Shown in pieces: positions 52,657 to 60,535 of a DNA stretch of 64,000 nt. Position 1 is the stretch's first letter, and each line of letters starts with the position of its first letter. The stretch is from Pilosibacter fragilis (GTDB lineage: Bacteria > Bacillota > Clostridia > Lachnospirales > Lachnospiraceae). The translations under genes were made by a program, and so were the position numbers. Below the pieces are notes generated by a model that was not told the origin of the DNA, made no database searches, and worked only from the letters and a program-made list of their open reading frames with translations. The stretch covers positions 62,001 through 126,000 of the forward strand of contig NZ_JAVYJB010000010.1 in NCBI RefSeq assembly GCF_032490495.1. Direction: 5' to 3'.

Positions 52657-54831
52657 TCACTGCGCGGTCTGCGTTGTCTCCTCCGCTCCATTCTTCATGG
52701 TCTCAGTCTCCTGAACCGATTCCATACTCTGGGCTTCGCCCGCACTCTCCGCCGCGGATCCCGATCCGTCGGACGGCATATCATCCGGAAGTCCAAGACC
52801 GTCATCATACGGAATCACTTCTTCCTCCGGCGCAGGCTCTGTCTGAATCACATTTCCTTCCGCATCCGTCGGTGCCTCAGTCTCCGCCGCGGTCTCGCCG
52901 GTTCCAGGCTCCAGTCCACCCTCGTTGTTATTCGTGATCCCCTCATTCTGATCCGCAAGACTTGCGTCCTCCGTCGTCGTATCCGTATCCGGGAATACAT
53001 TTAAGTATGGAAGCGCTTCCGCCATGATCTTCTGGAAAACCTCTGTGGCGAAAGTGCTGTGCGCCTGCTCTTTGCCCGGAAGATTCGGGGTATCGATGAC
53101 CACGTACATAAGAAGCTGCGGGTCATCCGCCGGCGCAAATCCACAGAAGGATACGAGATAGTTGTGGGCGGAACGCGGAAGCTTCTCCGCCGTTCCCGTC
53201 TTTCCGCCGACCTTGTATCCGGCAACCCGTCCCGCCTTACCGGTTCCTTCCTCATCGTCAACGGTCATAAACAGCGCATGCCTGATAAAGTCGCTGGTGG
53301 ACTGGGAAACCGTCTCCCGCACCAGATTCGGCTCTATTTTCTTCACAACAGAACCCTGATCATTTAAGATCTGCTTTACCACATGGGGCTCATAGTAGGA
53401 ACCGCCGTTGATGACAGAGGCGAATGCCGCCGCCATCTGGATCATCGTGCTGTTATAGCTCTGTCCGAAGGAGTTTACCGCAAGGTCTGTCGGGCCCATA
53501 TTGTCCGCATTGTAGATCAGTCCATATGCCTCTCCCGGAAGATCGATTCCGGTCTTCTGACCCATGCCGAATAATTTCTGATATTTTGCAAACCGCTGTA
53601 CTCCGAGTTTCGCCGCGATCTGCATCATAGCATCGTTGCAGGATTTCATTAAGGACTGCTCCAACGTCAGGATTCCGTGTCCATAGATATTGGAACATTT
53701 GATCCTGTAGCCGCCAACATCCTGTCCGCCGTCGCAGAGAAATGTATCATTCTGACTGATGACGCCTTCCTCAAGCCCCGCCGCAACTGTCATCGGCTTC
53801 GCCGGGGAACCCGGCTCGTAAGTATCATTTACACAGAAATTTCTCCACATCTGGTTCCAGGCATCCATCCTGCCCTCATCCGTCATGGCCGTGATCTCTT
53901 CCTGAGAATAGGCATAGCTCAGATCTCTCGGATTATTCAGATCAAATCTGCGGTTGGAGGACATGGCAAGGATCTCACCGTTTCTCGGATCCATGGCGAT
54001 AACAGCCGCCGTCTTGCTTCCGATCCCGCTCATCCATTCGTCGATATACTTTTCCACGATCCTCTGGATATTCACATCGATGGTGGAGACGATGGTATTT
54101 CCGTTCTCAGCGGATTTAATGACCTTCTCCATGTTGGACTCGTCATCCAGGTATCCATACTCTCTTCCGTTTGTTCCGGTGAGCTGGTCATTGTAATACT
54201 GCTCAATTCCGCCACTTCCCTGCTTTCCGTTATCGTAGGAGAATCCCACCACGTTGCAGGCCAGGGTATTATACGGATAAAATCTCCGGTACTCATCCTC
54301 AAACCAGACGCCCTTGATCTTCTTTCCACTGTCTTCCTTTGACTTCGCGTAGGCATCATTCAGCTCTTTCTTTTTTGTCTCAAATTCTTCCTTCTTGTCT
54401 GCGGAGATCTGTTTCTCATAAGGCACATAGTAGGAATTTTCATTGGCGGAGATCGTCGCCAGAATATCTGCCCTGTCGTATCCGAATACCTCACAGAGTG
54501 CGGACACCGTCGGTTCCAGGTAGTTCTCTTTATCCTGGTTGATCTGGTTCGGATCCAGGATCAGGTTGTAGACCTTCTCACTGGTAGCCAGATATGTTCC
54601 GTTCCTGTCCACGATATCGCCGCGGCGGTACGGGATCGTCCGGCTGTCGTAGGAGGAATGCTGGTTCAATACGATCTGGGTGTAGTCCTCGTTTTTATCC
54701 TTGATCATCCGGTATAAAACAACGACAAGACCAAACAAAGCCAGCGTCGTTACGAGAACCGTAACCGCCAGCTTTTCTTTCATACTCATGGTAAAAACTT
54801 TCTTATTATTACCGTTCCGGGATGTCTTCAT
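52657..54831 (-). CDS. class B penicillin-binding protein (FtsI/SpoVD-like), first of two, with acidic C-terminal tail
   Basis: This 724-residue protein has one membrane helix (about 20-42), a dimerisation domain (RRGDIVDRNGTYLATSEKV near 70-88) and the transpeptidase domain. The serine is Ser-342 in PGSPAK, followed by KSCNDA and KTGTAEK; all three catalytic motifs are intact. After the domain (about residue 612) comes a roughly 110-residue tail of Glu, Thr, Ala, Gly and Asp with no PASTA fold. It overlaps the ftsL-like gene by 23 bp, so it is probably the division transpeptidase partnered with FtsW. Confidence 0.9.
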   Translation of the reverse strand: MKTSRNGNNKKVFTMSMKEKLAVTVLVTTLALFGLVVVLYRMIKDKNEDYTQIVLNQHSSYDSRTIPYRRGDIVDRNGTYLATSEKVYNLILDPNQINQDKENYLEPTVSALCEVFGYDRADILATISANENSYYVPYEKQISADKKEEFETKKKELNDAYAKSKEDSGKKIKGVWFEDEYRRFYPYNTLACNVVGFSYDNGKQGSGGIEQYYNDQLTGTNGREYGYLDDESNMEKVIKSAENGNTIVSTIDVNIQRIVEKYIDEWMSGIGSKTAAVIAMDPRNGEILAMSSNRRFDLNNPRDLSYAYSQEEITAMTDEGRMDAWNQMWRNFCVNDTYEPGSPAKPMTVAAGLEEGVISQNDTFLCDGGQDVGGYRIKCSNIYGHGILTLEQSLMKSCNDAMMQIAAKLGVQRFAKYQKLFGMGQKTGIDLPGEAYGLIYNADNMGPTDLAVNSFGQSYNSTMIQMAAAFASVINGGSYYEPHVVKQILNDQGSVVKKIEPNLVRETVSQSTSDFIRHALFMTVDDEEGTGKAGRVAGYKVGGKTGTAEKLPRSAHNYLVSFCGFAPADDPQLLMYVVIDTPNLPGKEQAHSTFATEVFQKIMAEALPYLNVFPDTDTTTEDASLADQNEGITNNNEGGLEPGTGETAAETEAPTDAEGNVIQTEPAPEEEVIPYDDGLGLPDDMPSDGSGSAAESAGEAQSMESVQETETMKNGAEETTQTAQ

Positions 54832-55300
54832 ACTGTCTTACATACTCGCTTTCCGTCTTATTGTATAAGCGGACCTGGTCCTTATTGGCATAAACCATTC
54901 CCAGTTCCTCAGTCGCTACCTTATACACATAATCCAGGTCCACCGACGTGTTGATCCTTGTGAGAAGAGCGTCGTTATCCCCTTTCAGTTTTTCAATACT
55001 CTCCTCCAGACTCTCAATATGATTGAGTCTCGCTGTGACGGAAGACTGAAGCTTTAAATAGCTCACACAGATATACAGTGTGCAGATCACCGCCACTGTC
55101 AGCAACAATACGGAAAAAAGATTCATCTGAAGCGCTTTTTCCTGATTTCTCCGAACTGTAACGGTATGGGATACATTCCGCTTCTGCTGATGTCCTCTTT
55201 CCTGCTCCTCGTACCGGGGAACACGCTCGACTTTACGGACAGTATTTCCCTCTACATATTCTTCGGTCTGCGGGGCTCTTTTCCGTCTCCTTGCTGCCAT
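54809..55300 (-). CDS. ftsL: FtsL-like cell division protein
   Basis: The 163-residue protein has a basic cytoplasmic region (1-58, MAARRRKRAPQTEEYVEGNT at the start), one helix (about 60-82, LFSVLLLTVAVICTLYICVS) and an outer coiled coil (RLNHIESLEESIEKLKGDND). A short end then reads EELGMVYANKDQVRLY. This topology, its size and its place between rsmH and the PBP gene identify an FtsL-type divisome protein, although sequence conservation in this family is weak. The start has GGAAG upstream. It overlaps the PBP gene by 23 bp. Confidence 0.87.
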   Translation of the reverse strand: MAARRRKRAPQTEEYVEGNTVRKVERVPRYEEQERGHQQKRNVSHTVTVRRNQEKALQMNLFSVLLLTVAVICTLYICVSYLKLQSSVTARLNHIESLEESIEKLKGDNDALLTRINTSVDLDYVYKVATEELGMVYANKDQVRLYNKTESEYVRQYEDIPER

Positions 55301-55350
55301 ACCATCACTTCCTTTCTAATATATATGCAACAGTCCAGTGCCGTTCTGCT

Positions 55351-55404
55351 CATGTTCCCCTGTTGTCGATTTCAGGAACATGCAGATCTGCTGAACATTT
55401 ACCA
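55351..55404. repeat. hairpin plus repeat-end motif between rsmH and ftsL
   Basis: CATGTTCC and GGAACATG (55351-55358, 55375-55382) form a stem, followed by CTGCTGAACATTTACC, which resembles the right end of the 129-bp element (CTACTGAACAGTTACC). A similar GTCTGAACATTTACCC stands at about 48750-48766 between murD and mraY. Confidence 0.5.
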
Positions 55405-55437
55405 TAAACTTTCTGCTTTTTCTGTACTTGGGGGCTC

Positions 55438-56373
55438 TCAGCTTCTCTCGAACACCCTCAGTTTCGAACTCTTTGATCTTCTGTTCTCTTCCAGTTCCTC
55501 ATCTGATGGAACGATCGGTTTTCTCGTCACAACGCGGCCTTTGCTCTTTCTTCCGCATACGCATACCGGGAAATCCGGAGGGCAGATACACGGATTTTCA
55601 TTTGTGCGGAATCTCGTCTTCACGATGCGGTCCTCCAGAGAGTGGAACGTAATGATCGATAAACGTCCACCCGGATTTAAGAGGTCGATCATTGTGTCGA
55701 TGGAATCGTTTAACACATCCAGCTCGTGGTTTAATTCAATGCGGATCGCCTGAAATGTCCGTTTTGCCGGATGTCCGCCCTCAGCACGGATCTTTGCCGG
55801 GATCGCGCCGCGGATGATCTCTGCGAGCTGCAGTGTCGTCTCGATTGGGTGGATCTCCCTCTCTCTGACGATGTGCTTCGCGATATTCTTTGCGAAACGA
55901 TCCTCGCCGTAATCGCGGATAATTCTATACAGCTCCATCTCGCTGTAGCCGTTTACGATATCCGCCGCGGTCTTGTCGTTTCTCTGATCCATTCTCATAT
56001 CCAGCGGGGCATCCTCTCTGTAAGAGAATCCACGGTCCGCCGTATCCAGCTGGTATGAAGACACACCAAGATCCAGATAAATGCCATCCACCTTTTCAAT
56101 TCCAAGGTTAAAGAGCACTTCCCGGATATTCTTGTAGTTGCTTCTCACGATCGTTACTTTATCTTTAAATGGGAGAAGACGTTCTGTCGCCGCCGCGATC
56201 GCGTCCGCGTCCTGATCGATTCCGATCAGGCGGCCCTTTTCGCCGAGTCGCCGGGATACTTCGTATGCATGTCCGCCGCCGCCTAAAGTCCCGTCCACGT
56301 AGATCCCATCCGGTTTTACATTCAGGCTGTCGACGGTTTCCATCAGCAGGACTGATTTATGTTCAAAAATCAT
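55438..56373 (-). CDS. rsmH: 16S rRNA m4C1402 methyltransferase RsmH (MraW)
   Basis: The 311-residue SAM-dependent methyltransferase starts IFEHKSVLLMETVDSL and has YVDGTLGGGGHAYEVSR near residue 25 (SAM loop), GIYLDLGVSSYQLD near 101, PLDMRMDQRN near 125 and the C-terminal SFHSLEDRIVK near 252. It methylates N4 of C1402 in 16S rRNA. The ATG overlaps the mraZ stop (ATGA), the usual coupled pair at the head of dcw clusters. Confidence 0.97.
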   Translation of the reverse strand: MIFEHKSVLLMETVDSLNVKPDGIYVDGTLGGGGHAYEVSRRLGEKGRLIGIDQDADAIAAATERLLPFKDKVTIVRSNYKNIREVLFNLGIEKVDGIYLDLGVSSYQLDTADRGFSYREDAPLDMRMDQRNDKTAADIVNGYSEMELYRIIRDYGEDRFAKNIAKHIVREREIHPIETTLQLAEIIRGAIPAKIRAEGGHPAKRTFQAIRIELNHELDVLNDSIDTMIDLLNPGGRLSIITFHSLEDRIVKTRFRTNENPCICPPDFPVCVCGRKSKGRVVTRKPIVPSDEELEENRRSKSSKLRVFERS

Positions 56374-56795
56374 ATGCCAAGACCTTCCATATTTTCTGCA
56401 ATTTCTTCCATGTCATCGTAGACATTCTTCTCGTTCCAGACCGCCTTGTTCCAGATCTCAATCCGGCTTCCGACGCCGACTAAGACGACGTCTTTTTCCA
56501 GCTTCGCGAATTCTCTTAAAACAGAAGGGATCAGGATCCTTCCCTGCCTGTCCACCTCACAGGCACAGGCACCAGCCAGGAAAAATCTCGAAAACTTTCT
56601 GGCATTAGCATTCGTAAGAGGAAGCGCGTGGAGCTTTTCCTCAAAAGATTTCCACTCAGAATTTTCGTACACGAAGAGACACCCATCCAATCCCTTTGTA
56701 ACAACGAACTCATCGCCCAGCTGCTCACGGAATTTGGAAGGGACAATCAGACGGCCTTTTGCATCGATTGTATGACTGTACTCTCCAATGAACAT
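56370..56795 (-). CDS. mraZ: transcriptional regulator MraZ
   Basis: The 141-residue protein starts MFIGEYSHTIDAKGRLIVPS and repeats the SpoVT/AbrB-like half-motif in VDRQGRILIPSVLREFA near residue 82, the double fold that assembles into a ring. MraZ binds repeated boxes before its own gene and controls the division cluster. Six such boxes stand directly upstream here. RBS CAGGAGTG. Confidence 0.97.
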   Translation of the reverse strand: MFIGEYSHTIDAKGRLIVPSKFREQLGDEFVVTKGLDGCLFVYENSEWKSFEEKLHALPLTNANARKFSRFFLAGACACEVDRQGRILIPSVLREFAKLEKDVVLVGVGSRIEIWNKAVWNEKNVYDDMEEIAENMEGLGI

Positions 56796-56819
56796 TACTC
56801 ACTCCTGTGATTATGTGGT

Positions 56820-56875
56820 CCATCGTAATCCACTGATCCACCATTTTAAACCACTTTTATCCACTTTCCACCACT
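56820..56875 (-). promoter_or_regulatory. array of six MraZ boxes
   Basis: The minus strand has six TGG boxes, AGTGG-type, at plus positions 56820 (CCATC), 56830 (CCACT), 56841 (CCATT), 56851, 56861 and 56871 (CCACT). Spacing is 10, 11, 10, 10 and 10 bp, one helical turn each. This agrees with the periodic TGG/AAAGTGG boxes described for MraZ in other bacteria, placed between promoter and mraZ start. Confidence 0.9.
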
Positions 56876-56884
56876 TCTAATGTA

Positions 56885-56913
56885 ATCTTAGTACATTTAC
56901 TTTAAAATAGCAA
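56885..56913 (-). promoter_or_regulatory. candidate promoter of mraZ and the dcw cluster
   Basis: On the minus strand TTGCTA (56908-56913), 17 bp, TAAGAT (56885-56890). The start point would fall at the first MraZ box, so MraZ binding would block it. Confidence 0.65.
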
Positions 56914-56945
56914 GGAATTTTTCATTTTTTCATGTACAAAACAAG

Positions 56946-57079
56946 GGTCACTGTTCACGCCTTGCGCAAACAGTAACTGATTATGCCGATGCTTCGCATT
57001 CCGAATTGGCAAAATCCACTACCACCACTGTATTGTACGGAATTTTCAGTTCAGAAAATTCCTACCCGTGTACAGTAAC
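56946..57079. repeat. cluster of GTTAC-ended palindromic repeats, group B
   Basis: Three modules lie in a row between the Spo0E-like gene and the mraZ promoter. They are TCACTGTTCACGCC...CAAACAGTAAC (56948-56977), a TGCCGATGC...GAATTGGCA hairpin (about 56979-57017), and CACTGTATTGTACGG, GGAATTTTCAGTTC, AGAAAATTCC up to GTACAGTAAC (about 57025-57079). Close copies occur at 60330-60535. No reading frame uses them. Confidence 0.8.
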
Positions 57080-57193
57080 AAACAAGGTGCCATTTTATGG
57101 AAATCTTCCTATAAAACGCGAAAAAGCCACCTTTCAGGCAGCTTTTCCGCATTTTATCTGGAGTATATTCGATTTTTATGTACTGTGGCCCCC

Positions 57194-57346
57194 TTAGTAT
57201 CCCGCGTCCATATACTGTTCGATCAGCCGGTCAAGTTCCACACTGTATCGGTAGATCAGATCGTAGGACTCCTTTCCATCAATACTTCCGTTCAATCGTT
57301 TTCTCGCCTCCTCGATCTGATTTACCAATTCTTCCCTGCTCTCCAT
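57194..57346 (-). CDS. small Spo0E-like protein (aspartyl-phosphate phosphatase family)
   Basis: This 50-codon gene, too short for an ordinary ORF cut-off, reads MESREELVNQIEEARKRLNG and ends SVELDRLIEQYMDAGY. Size, two predicted helices and the SxELDxLI motif match Spo0E/YnzD-type proteins, whose SQELD helix dephosphorylates Spo0A~P and so delays sporulation. The first Gln of that motif is Val here. It starts 1 bp after the lgt stop (TGATATG), with GGAAG about 12 nt upstream inside lgt, so it is probably cotranslated with lgt. Confidence 0.82.
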   Translation of the reverse strand: MESREELVNQIEEARKRLNGSIDGKESYDLIYRYSVELDRLIEQYMDAGY

Positions 57347-57347
57347 A

Positions 57348-58223
57348 TCAGTTTGCTTCCTTTCCCTGGACGAAAGCCTTTCTCCTGTTGTAAATAAGGA
57401 TCACAAGAGAGACGGTCGCCAGCACAACAGACAATGCCTGGGATACTGCGATCTGGGTACCCGGTATCAGGAGAGAATCCGTTCTCAGTCCTTCAATCCA
57501 CGCTCTTCCGATTCCATACCCGGTCAGATAGATACAAAGCATTTCCCCTGTGAATGTTTTCCGCTTGCGGAACCAGAGCATGAACATCAGGAGACCGAAG
57601 TTCCAGAGGGACTCGTAGAGGAACGTCGGATGGACCTGAATGTACTCGATTCCATTATCAACGATCAGATGGTCAAGGAGATTTTGTGAGATCATGCTCT
57701 CATTCACAATGCTGCGTCTGATCCGCATGGCAAACAGGCAGTCTGTGTAGCGGCCGAAGGCCTCGCAGTTGATAAAGTTACCCCATCGTCCGATCATTTG
57801 TCCGGTTATAAGTCCAAGGCATGCGCTGTCTGCCATGGACAAAAAGGAAAGGTGGCGTTTCTTTGTAAAGACAAGCAGCGTCAGGATTCCGGCGATCACT
57901 CCGCCGTAGATCGCAAGTCCGCCTTTCCTCAAGTTCACGATCTCCATCAGGTGGTCCTTGTAGTAGGCCCACTGGAAGAAAACATAGTAGATCCGCGCTC
58001 CGATGATGGAAAAGATAATTCCGTAAAGTGCGAAATCAAGGTAAATATCTGGATTCTGTCCCCTGCGCTTCGCATCGGACTGGGCAACACAGAGTCCTAA
58101 GATCATGCCGATCCCGATGATCAGTCCGTAGTACGCAAAGGATATTCCTCCGATTGAAAAGCTCTTCACCATGTGGGGAATCGAGATCCCCAGGTGAACG
58201 AAGCTTACATCTGCTCCTGACAT
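57348..58223 (-). CDS. lgt: prolipoprotein diacylglyceryl transferase Lgt
   Basis: The 291-residue, seven-helix enzyme has YYGLIIGIGMILGLC near 31, ARIYYVFFQWAYY near 79, RKGGLAIYGGVIAG near 102 and GQMIGRWGNFINCEAFGR near 144-161 (Lgt signature). VHPTFLYESLWNFG lies near 201. It attaches diacylglycerol to the lipobox Cys of prolipoproteins such as TctC and the GerM protein of this window. RBS AAAGGAG. A Spo0E-like gene follows at once. Confidence 0.96.
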   Translation of the reverse strand: MSGADVSFVHLGISIPHMVKSFSIGGISFAYYGLIIGIGMILGLCVAQSDAKRRGQNPDIYLDFALYGIIFSIIGARIYYVFFQWAYYKDHLMEIVNLRKGGLAIYGGVIAGILTLLVFTKKRHLSFLSMADSACLGLITGQMIGRWGNFINCEAFGRYTDCLFAMRIRRSIVNESMISQNLLDHLIVDNGIEYIQVHPTFLYESLWNFGLLMFMLWFRKRKTFTGEMLCIYLTGYGIGRAWIEGLRTDSLLIPGTQIAVSQALSVVLATVSLVILIYNRRKAFVQGKEAN

Positions 58224-58320
58224 TGATTCTGTTCTCCTTTTTTCTTTGGTGAATTATATTTTACTCCGAAAAGCGGCAAAAAGCAAACAGATTCGCTTGA
58301 CAGTCCTCGTGTTTATTCGA

Positions 58321-58356
58321 CATGAACTGCCGTTCACGTCTTGCTCAAACAGGAAC
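58321..58356. repeat. diverged copy of a group B repeat module
   Basis: GAACTGCCGTTCACGTC then TTGCTCAAACAGGAACC matches the first module at 56946 (CACTGTTCACGCC, TTGCGCAAACAGTAAC) with several changes. It lies between lgt and the ychF terminator. Confidence 0.6.
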
Positions 58357-58383
58357 CGCCAGGAATCTGTCCTAAAACAAAAG

Positions 58384-58427
58384 AAAAGCCATGGAATGGT
58401 GTTTAACTGATACACTCCATGACTTTT
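58384..58427 (-). terminator. terminator after ychF
   Basis: AAAAG/CTTTT and CATGGA/TCCATG pair with one mismatch between, plus inner GTGT/ACAC pairs. The minus strand continues CTTTTCTTTTG. Confidence 0.7.
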
Positions 58428-58460
58428 ATATTCCTTATTCTATCAGATCTTCAGGAGAAA

Positions 58461-59558
58461 TTATACATTGAACCGGAAAAGAACGACATCTCCGTCCTTC
58501 ATCACGTAGTCCTTACCTTCCATGCGGACAAGTCCTTTTTCCTTCGCTCCGTTGTAGGAACCGCAGTCTAAGAGATCCTTGTAGTTTACAACCTCTGCCT
58601 TGATAAATCCGCGCTCGAAATCGGTGTGGATCTTTCCTGCTGCCTGCGGTGCTTTTGTGCCGACCTTGATGGTCCATGCACGTGTCTCCTTCTCTCCTGC
58701 TGTCAGGTAGCTGATAAGACCGAGGAGACGGTAGCTTGCCGCGATCAGCTTGTCAAGTCCGGACTCCTTTAAACCAAGGTCATCTAAGAACATCTTTTTC
58801 TCATCGTCATCTAACTCGGAGATCTCCTCCTCGATCTGCGCGCACACAACAAACACTTCGCTGTCGTTCTCAGAAGCGAACTTGCGGACAGCCTGTACAT
58901 GCGGATTGGAAGCGCCGTCATCGGCAAGATCATCCTCACCGACGTTCGCAGCGAAGATCACCGGTTTCCAGGTAAGGAGATCTAAGGAAGCAACAAATGC
59001 CTGCTCCTCATCGTCCTCACACTCAAAGCTCTTTGCAAGATTGCCGTTCTCGAGGTGTTCCTTCACAGCCTTTAAGATATTTAATTCTTTCACAAGTGCC
59101 TTGTTGGAAGCTGCGCCCTTGCCCATCTTCGCGATCCGGCGGTCGATGACCTCGATATCGGAGAAGATCAGCTCTAAGTTGATAGTCTCGATGTCGCGGA
59201 GCGGATCAACGCTTCCGTCTACATGAATCACGTTCGGATCCTCGAAACAGCGGACAACGTGAACGATGGCATCCACCTCACGGATATTCGCGAGGAACTG
59301 GTTTCCAAGTCCCTCACCTTTGGATGCGCCCTTTACGAGACCTGCGATATCTACGAACTCGATCACAGCCGGTGTGATCTTCTCGGAGTTGTAAAGATCC
59401 GATAAGAGTTTCAAACGGAAATCCGGTACCGGAACAACGCCCACATTCGGGTCGATGGTACAGAACGGATAGTTTGCGGATTCAGCGCCCGCCTTTGTCA
59501 AAGAGTTGAATAATGTACTTTTACCTACGTTCGGCAGGCCGACAATGCCAAGTTTCAT
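58461..59558 (-). CDS. ychF: YchF/Ola1-family ribosome-associated ATPase
   Basis: The 365-residue protein starts MKLGIVGLPNVGKSTLFNSL (P-loop) and has YPFCTIDPNVGVVPVPD near 35, DIAGLVKGASKGEGLGNQFL near 67-86 and a C-terminal TGS-type end with RAWTIKVGTKAPQAAGKIHT near 304-323. It is an Obg-like ATPase that prefers ATP and associates with ribosomes. ATG 59558 is the family start; an ORF extends 34 codons upstream without similarity. Monocistronic with its own terminator. Confidence 0.96.
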   Translation of the reverse strand: MKLGIVGLPNVGKSTLFNSLTKAGAESANYPFCTIDPNVGVVPVPDFRLKLLSDLYNSEKITPAVIEFVDIAGLVKGASKGEGLGNQFLANIREVDAIVHVVRCFEDPNVIHVDGSVDPLRDIETINLELIFSDIEVIDRRIAKMGKGAASNKALVKELNILKAVKEHLENGNLAKSFECEDDEEQAFVASLDLLTWKPVIFAANVGEDDLADDGASNPHVQAVRKFASENDSEVFVVCAQIEEEISELDDDEKKMFLDDLGLKESGLDKLIAASYRLLGLISYLTAGEKETRAWTIKVGTKAPQAAGKIHTDFERGFIKAEVVNYKDLLDCGSYNGAKEKGLVRMEGKDYVMKDGDVVLFRFNV

Positions 59559-59860
59559 GGTAATTTTCCTTTCTAAACCTTTATGCGCAAAAATATGGTT
59601 TTTACATAATTTAATGTGATCCCATACGACCACAAGTGTATTTAGCATAGCACAAAACATGCGGAAAAGGAAGGGAATTTCCGCAAAAAAGGAGCCAAAA
59701 AGAGTTCATCCGATCGATTTTTTGTGGCCGGATATATCTTTTTGACTCCATCAATGCTTTTTATCTTTGTCTCCGAACCAGTTTCCCTGTCGGAAACATA
59801 TCTCCATTTTCCGCTGCTCTGTTGACAGACCCGGTCTGAAAACACTATTTTGCTCCCGGC
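59559..59860. other. 302-bp gap upstream of ychF
   Basis: No gene is visible. It holds a GCGGAAA...TTTCCGC stem (59661-59684) with A/T-rich flanks and presumably the ychF promoter, for which no clear hexamer pair was found. Confidence 0.35.
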
Positions 59861-60196
59861 TTAATCGTCTAAGTCTTCCTCGCTTACGATCTCATCGTAC
59901 TCCGCTGTATCAAGGAACTCGTCGAAGGCGTCCGCAACGATCTCGTACTCCTCGTCGCTCTCGATATTCTGGATATCCGGGTTGCCATCTGCGTCCTCTG
60001 TATAGCGGTATAAGTAGACCTCTCCGTCCTCAGCCTCATTGCCGTCTAACGGGAGAAGCGCAATATATTCCTTATCAGCCGCCTCGAAGATCGTAAGAAC
60101 CACGCACTCTAAATCTGTTCCATCATCCAGTGTCAGAGTAACTGTCATCTCCTCGTCGTTTGCTGCGTCCTGATTCATGTTTTTTTCCTTTGCCAT
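59861..60196 (-). CDS. DUF1292 family protein
   Basis: The 111-residue, very acidic protein has the core EEMTVTLTLDDGTDLECVVL followed by IFEAADKEYIALLPL and GEVYLYRY, which is the DUF1292 pattern (YrzB-like). An Asp/Glu-rich C-terminus follows (EEYEIVADAFDEFLDTAEYD and on). No function is established for this family, which often lies near Holliday-junction resolvase and alanyl-tRNA synthetase genes in Firmicutes; those are absent here. The TGA/TAA region is followed by the long gap ahead of ychF. Confidence 0.9.
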   Translation of the reverse strand: MAKEKNMNQDAANDEEMTVTLTLDDGTDLECVVLTIFEAADKEYIALLPLDGNEAEDGEVYLYRYTEDADGNPDIQNIESDEEYEIVADAFDEFLDTAEYDEIVSEEDLDD

Positions 60197-60329
60197 AACC
60201 TTAATTTTCCTCTCATTTCCGGCAGTGTGCCGTTAATTGACAGCCGTTTTTTCTGCGGCTGCTGTTTTTTATAGAATACCAGTAAATATCCATAAAATCA
60301 ATAGAAAGAATTGCCTAAATCCACTACCA

Positions 60330-60535
60330 CCGTTACAGTACACGGGCACTCCATGCCCGCGCACTGTAACTGGATTTTGCCGATGCTTCGCATTCCGAAT
60401 CGGCAAAATCCGCGGTCATAACGGTATCATACGGAATTTTCAGTTCAGAAAATTCCTACCCATGAAAAGTAACCTACCACCACTGTATTGTACGGAATCT
60501 CCAGTCCGGAAAATTCCTACCCATGCACAGTAACA
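60330..60535. repeat. array of four GTTAC-ended palindromic modules, group B
   Basis: The gap between cobO and the DUF1292 gene holds four modules. First is GTTACAGTACACGGGC...GCCCGCGCACTGTAAC (60332-60370). A GATTTTGCCGATGC...GAATCGGCAAAATC hairpin (60372-60411) comes next. Then two tandem modules with ATACGGAATTTTCAG / GTACGGAATCTCCAG, GAAAATTCCTACCCATG and an AGTAAC end (to about 60473 and 60534). The last reaches the cobO stop. They match 56946-57079 closely. Confidence 0.85.

Noticed and set aside
53677..54342. 221-codon plus-strand frame opposite the first PBP gene
   Set aside because: Shadow of the conserved minus-strand frame; no start signal and no family likeness.
60330..60535. CRISPR array
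   Set aside because: Repeats are palindromic, of unequal length, directly abutting without unique spacers, and no cas genes are near.
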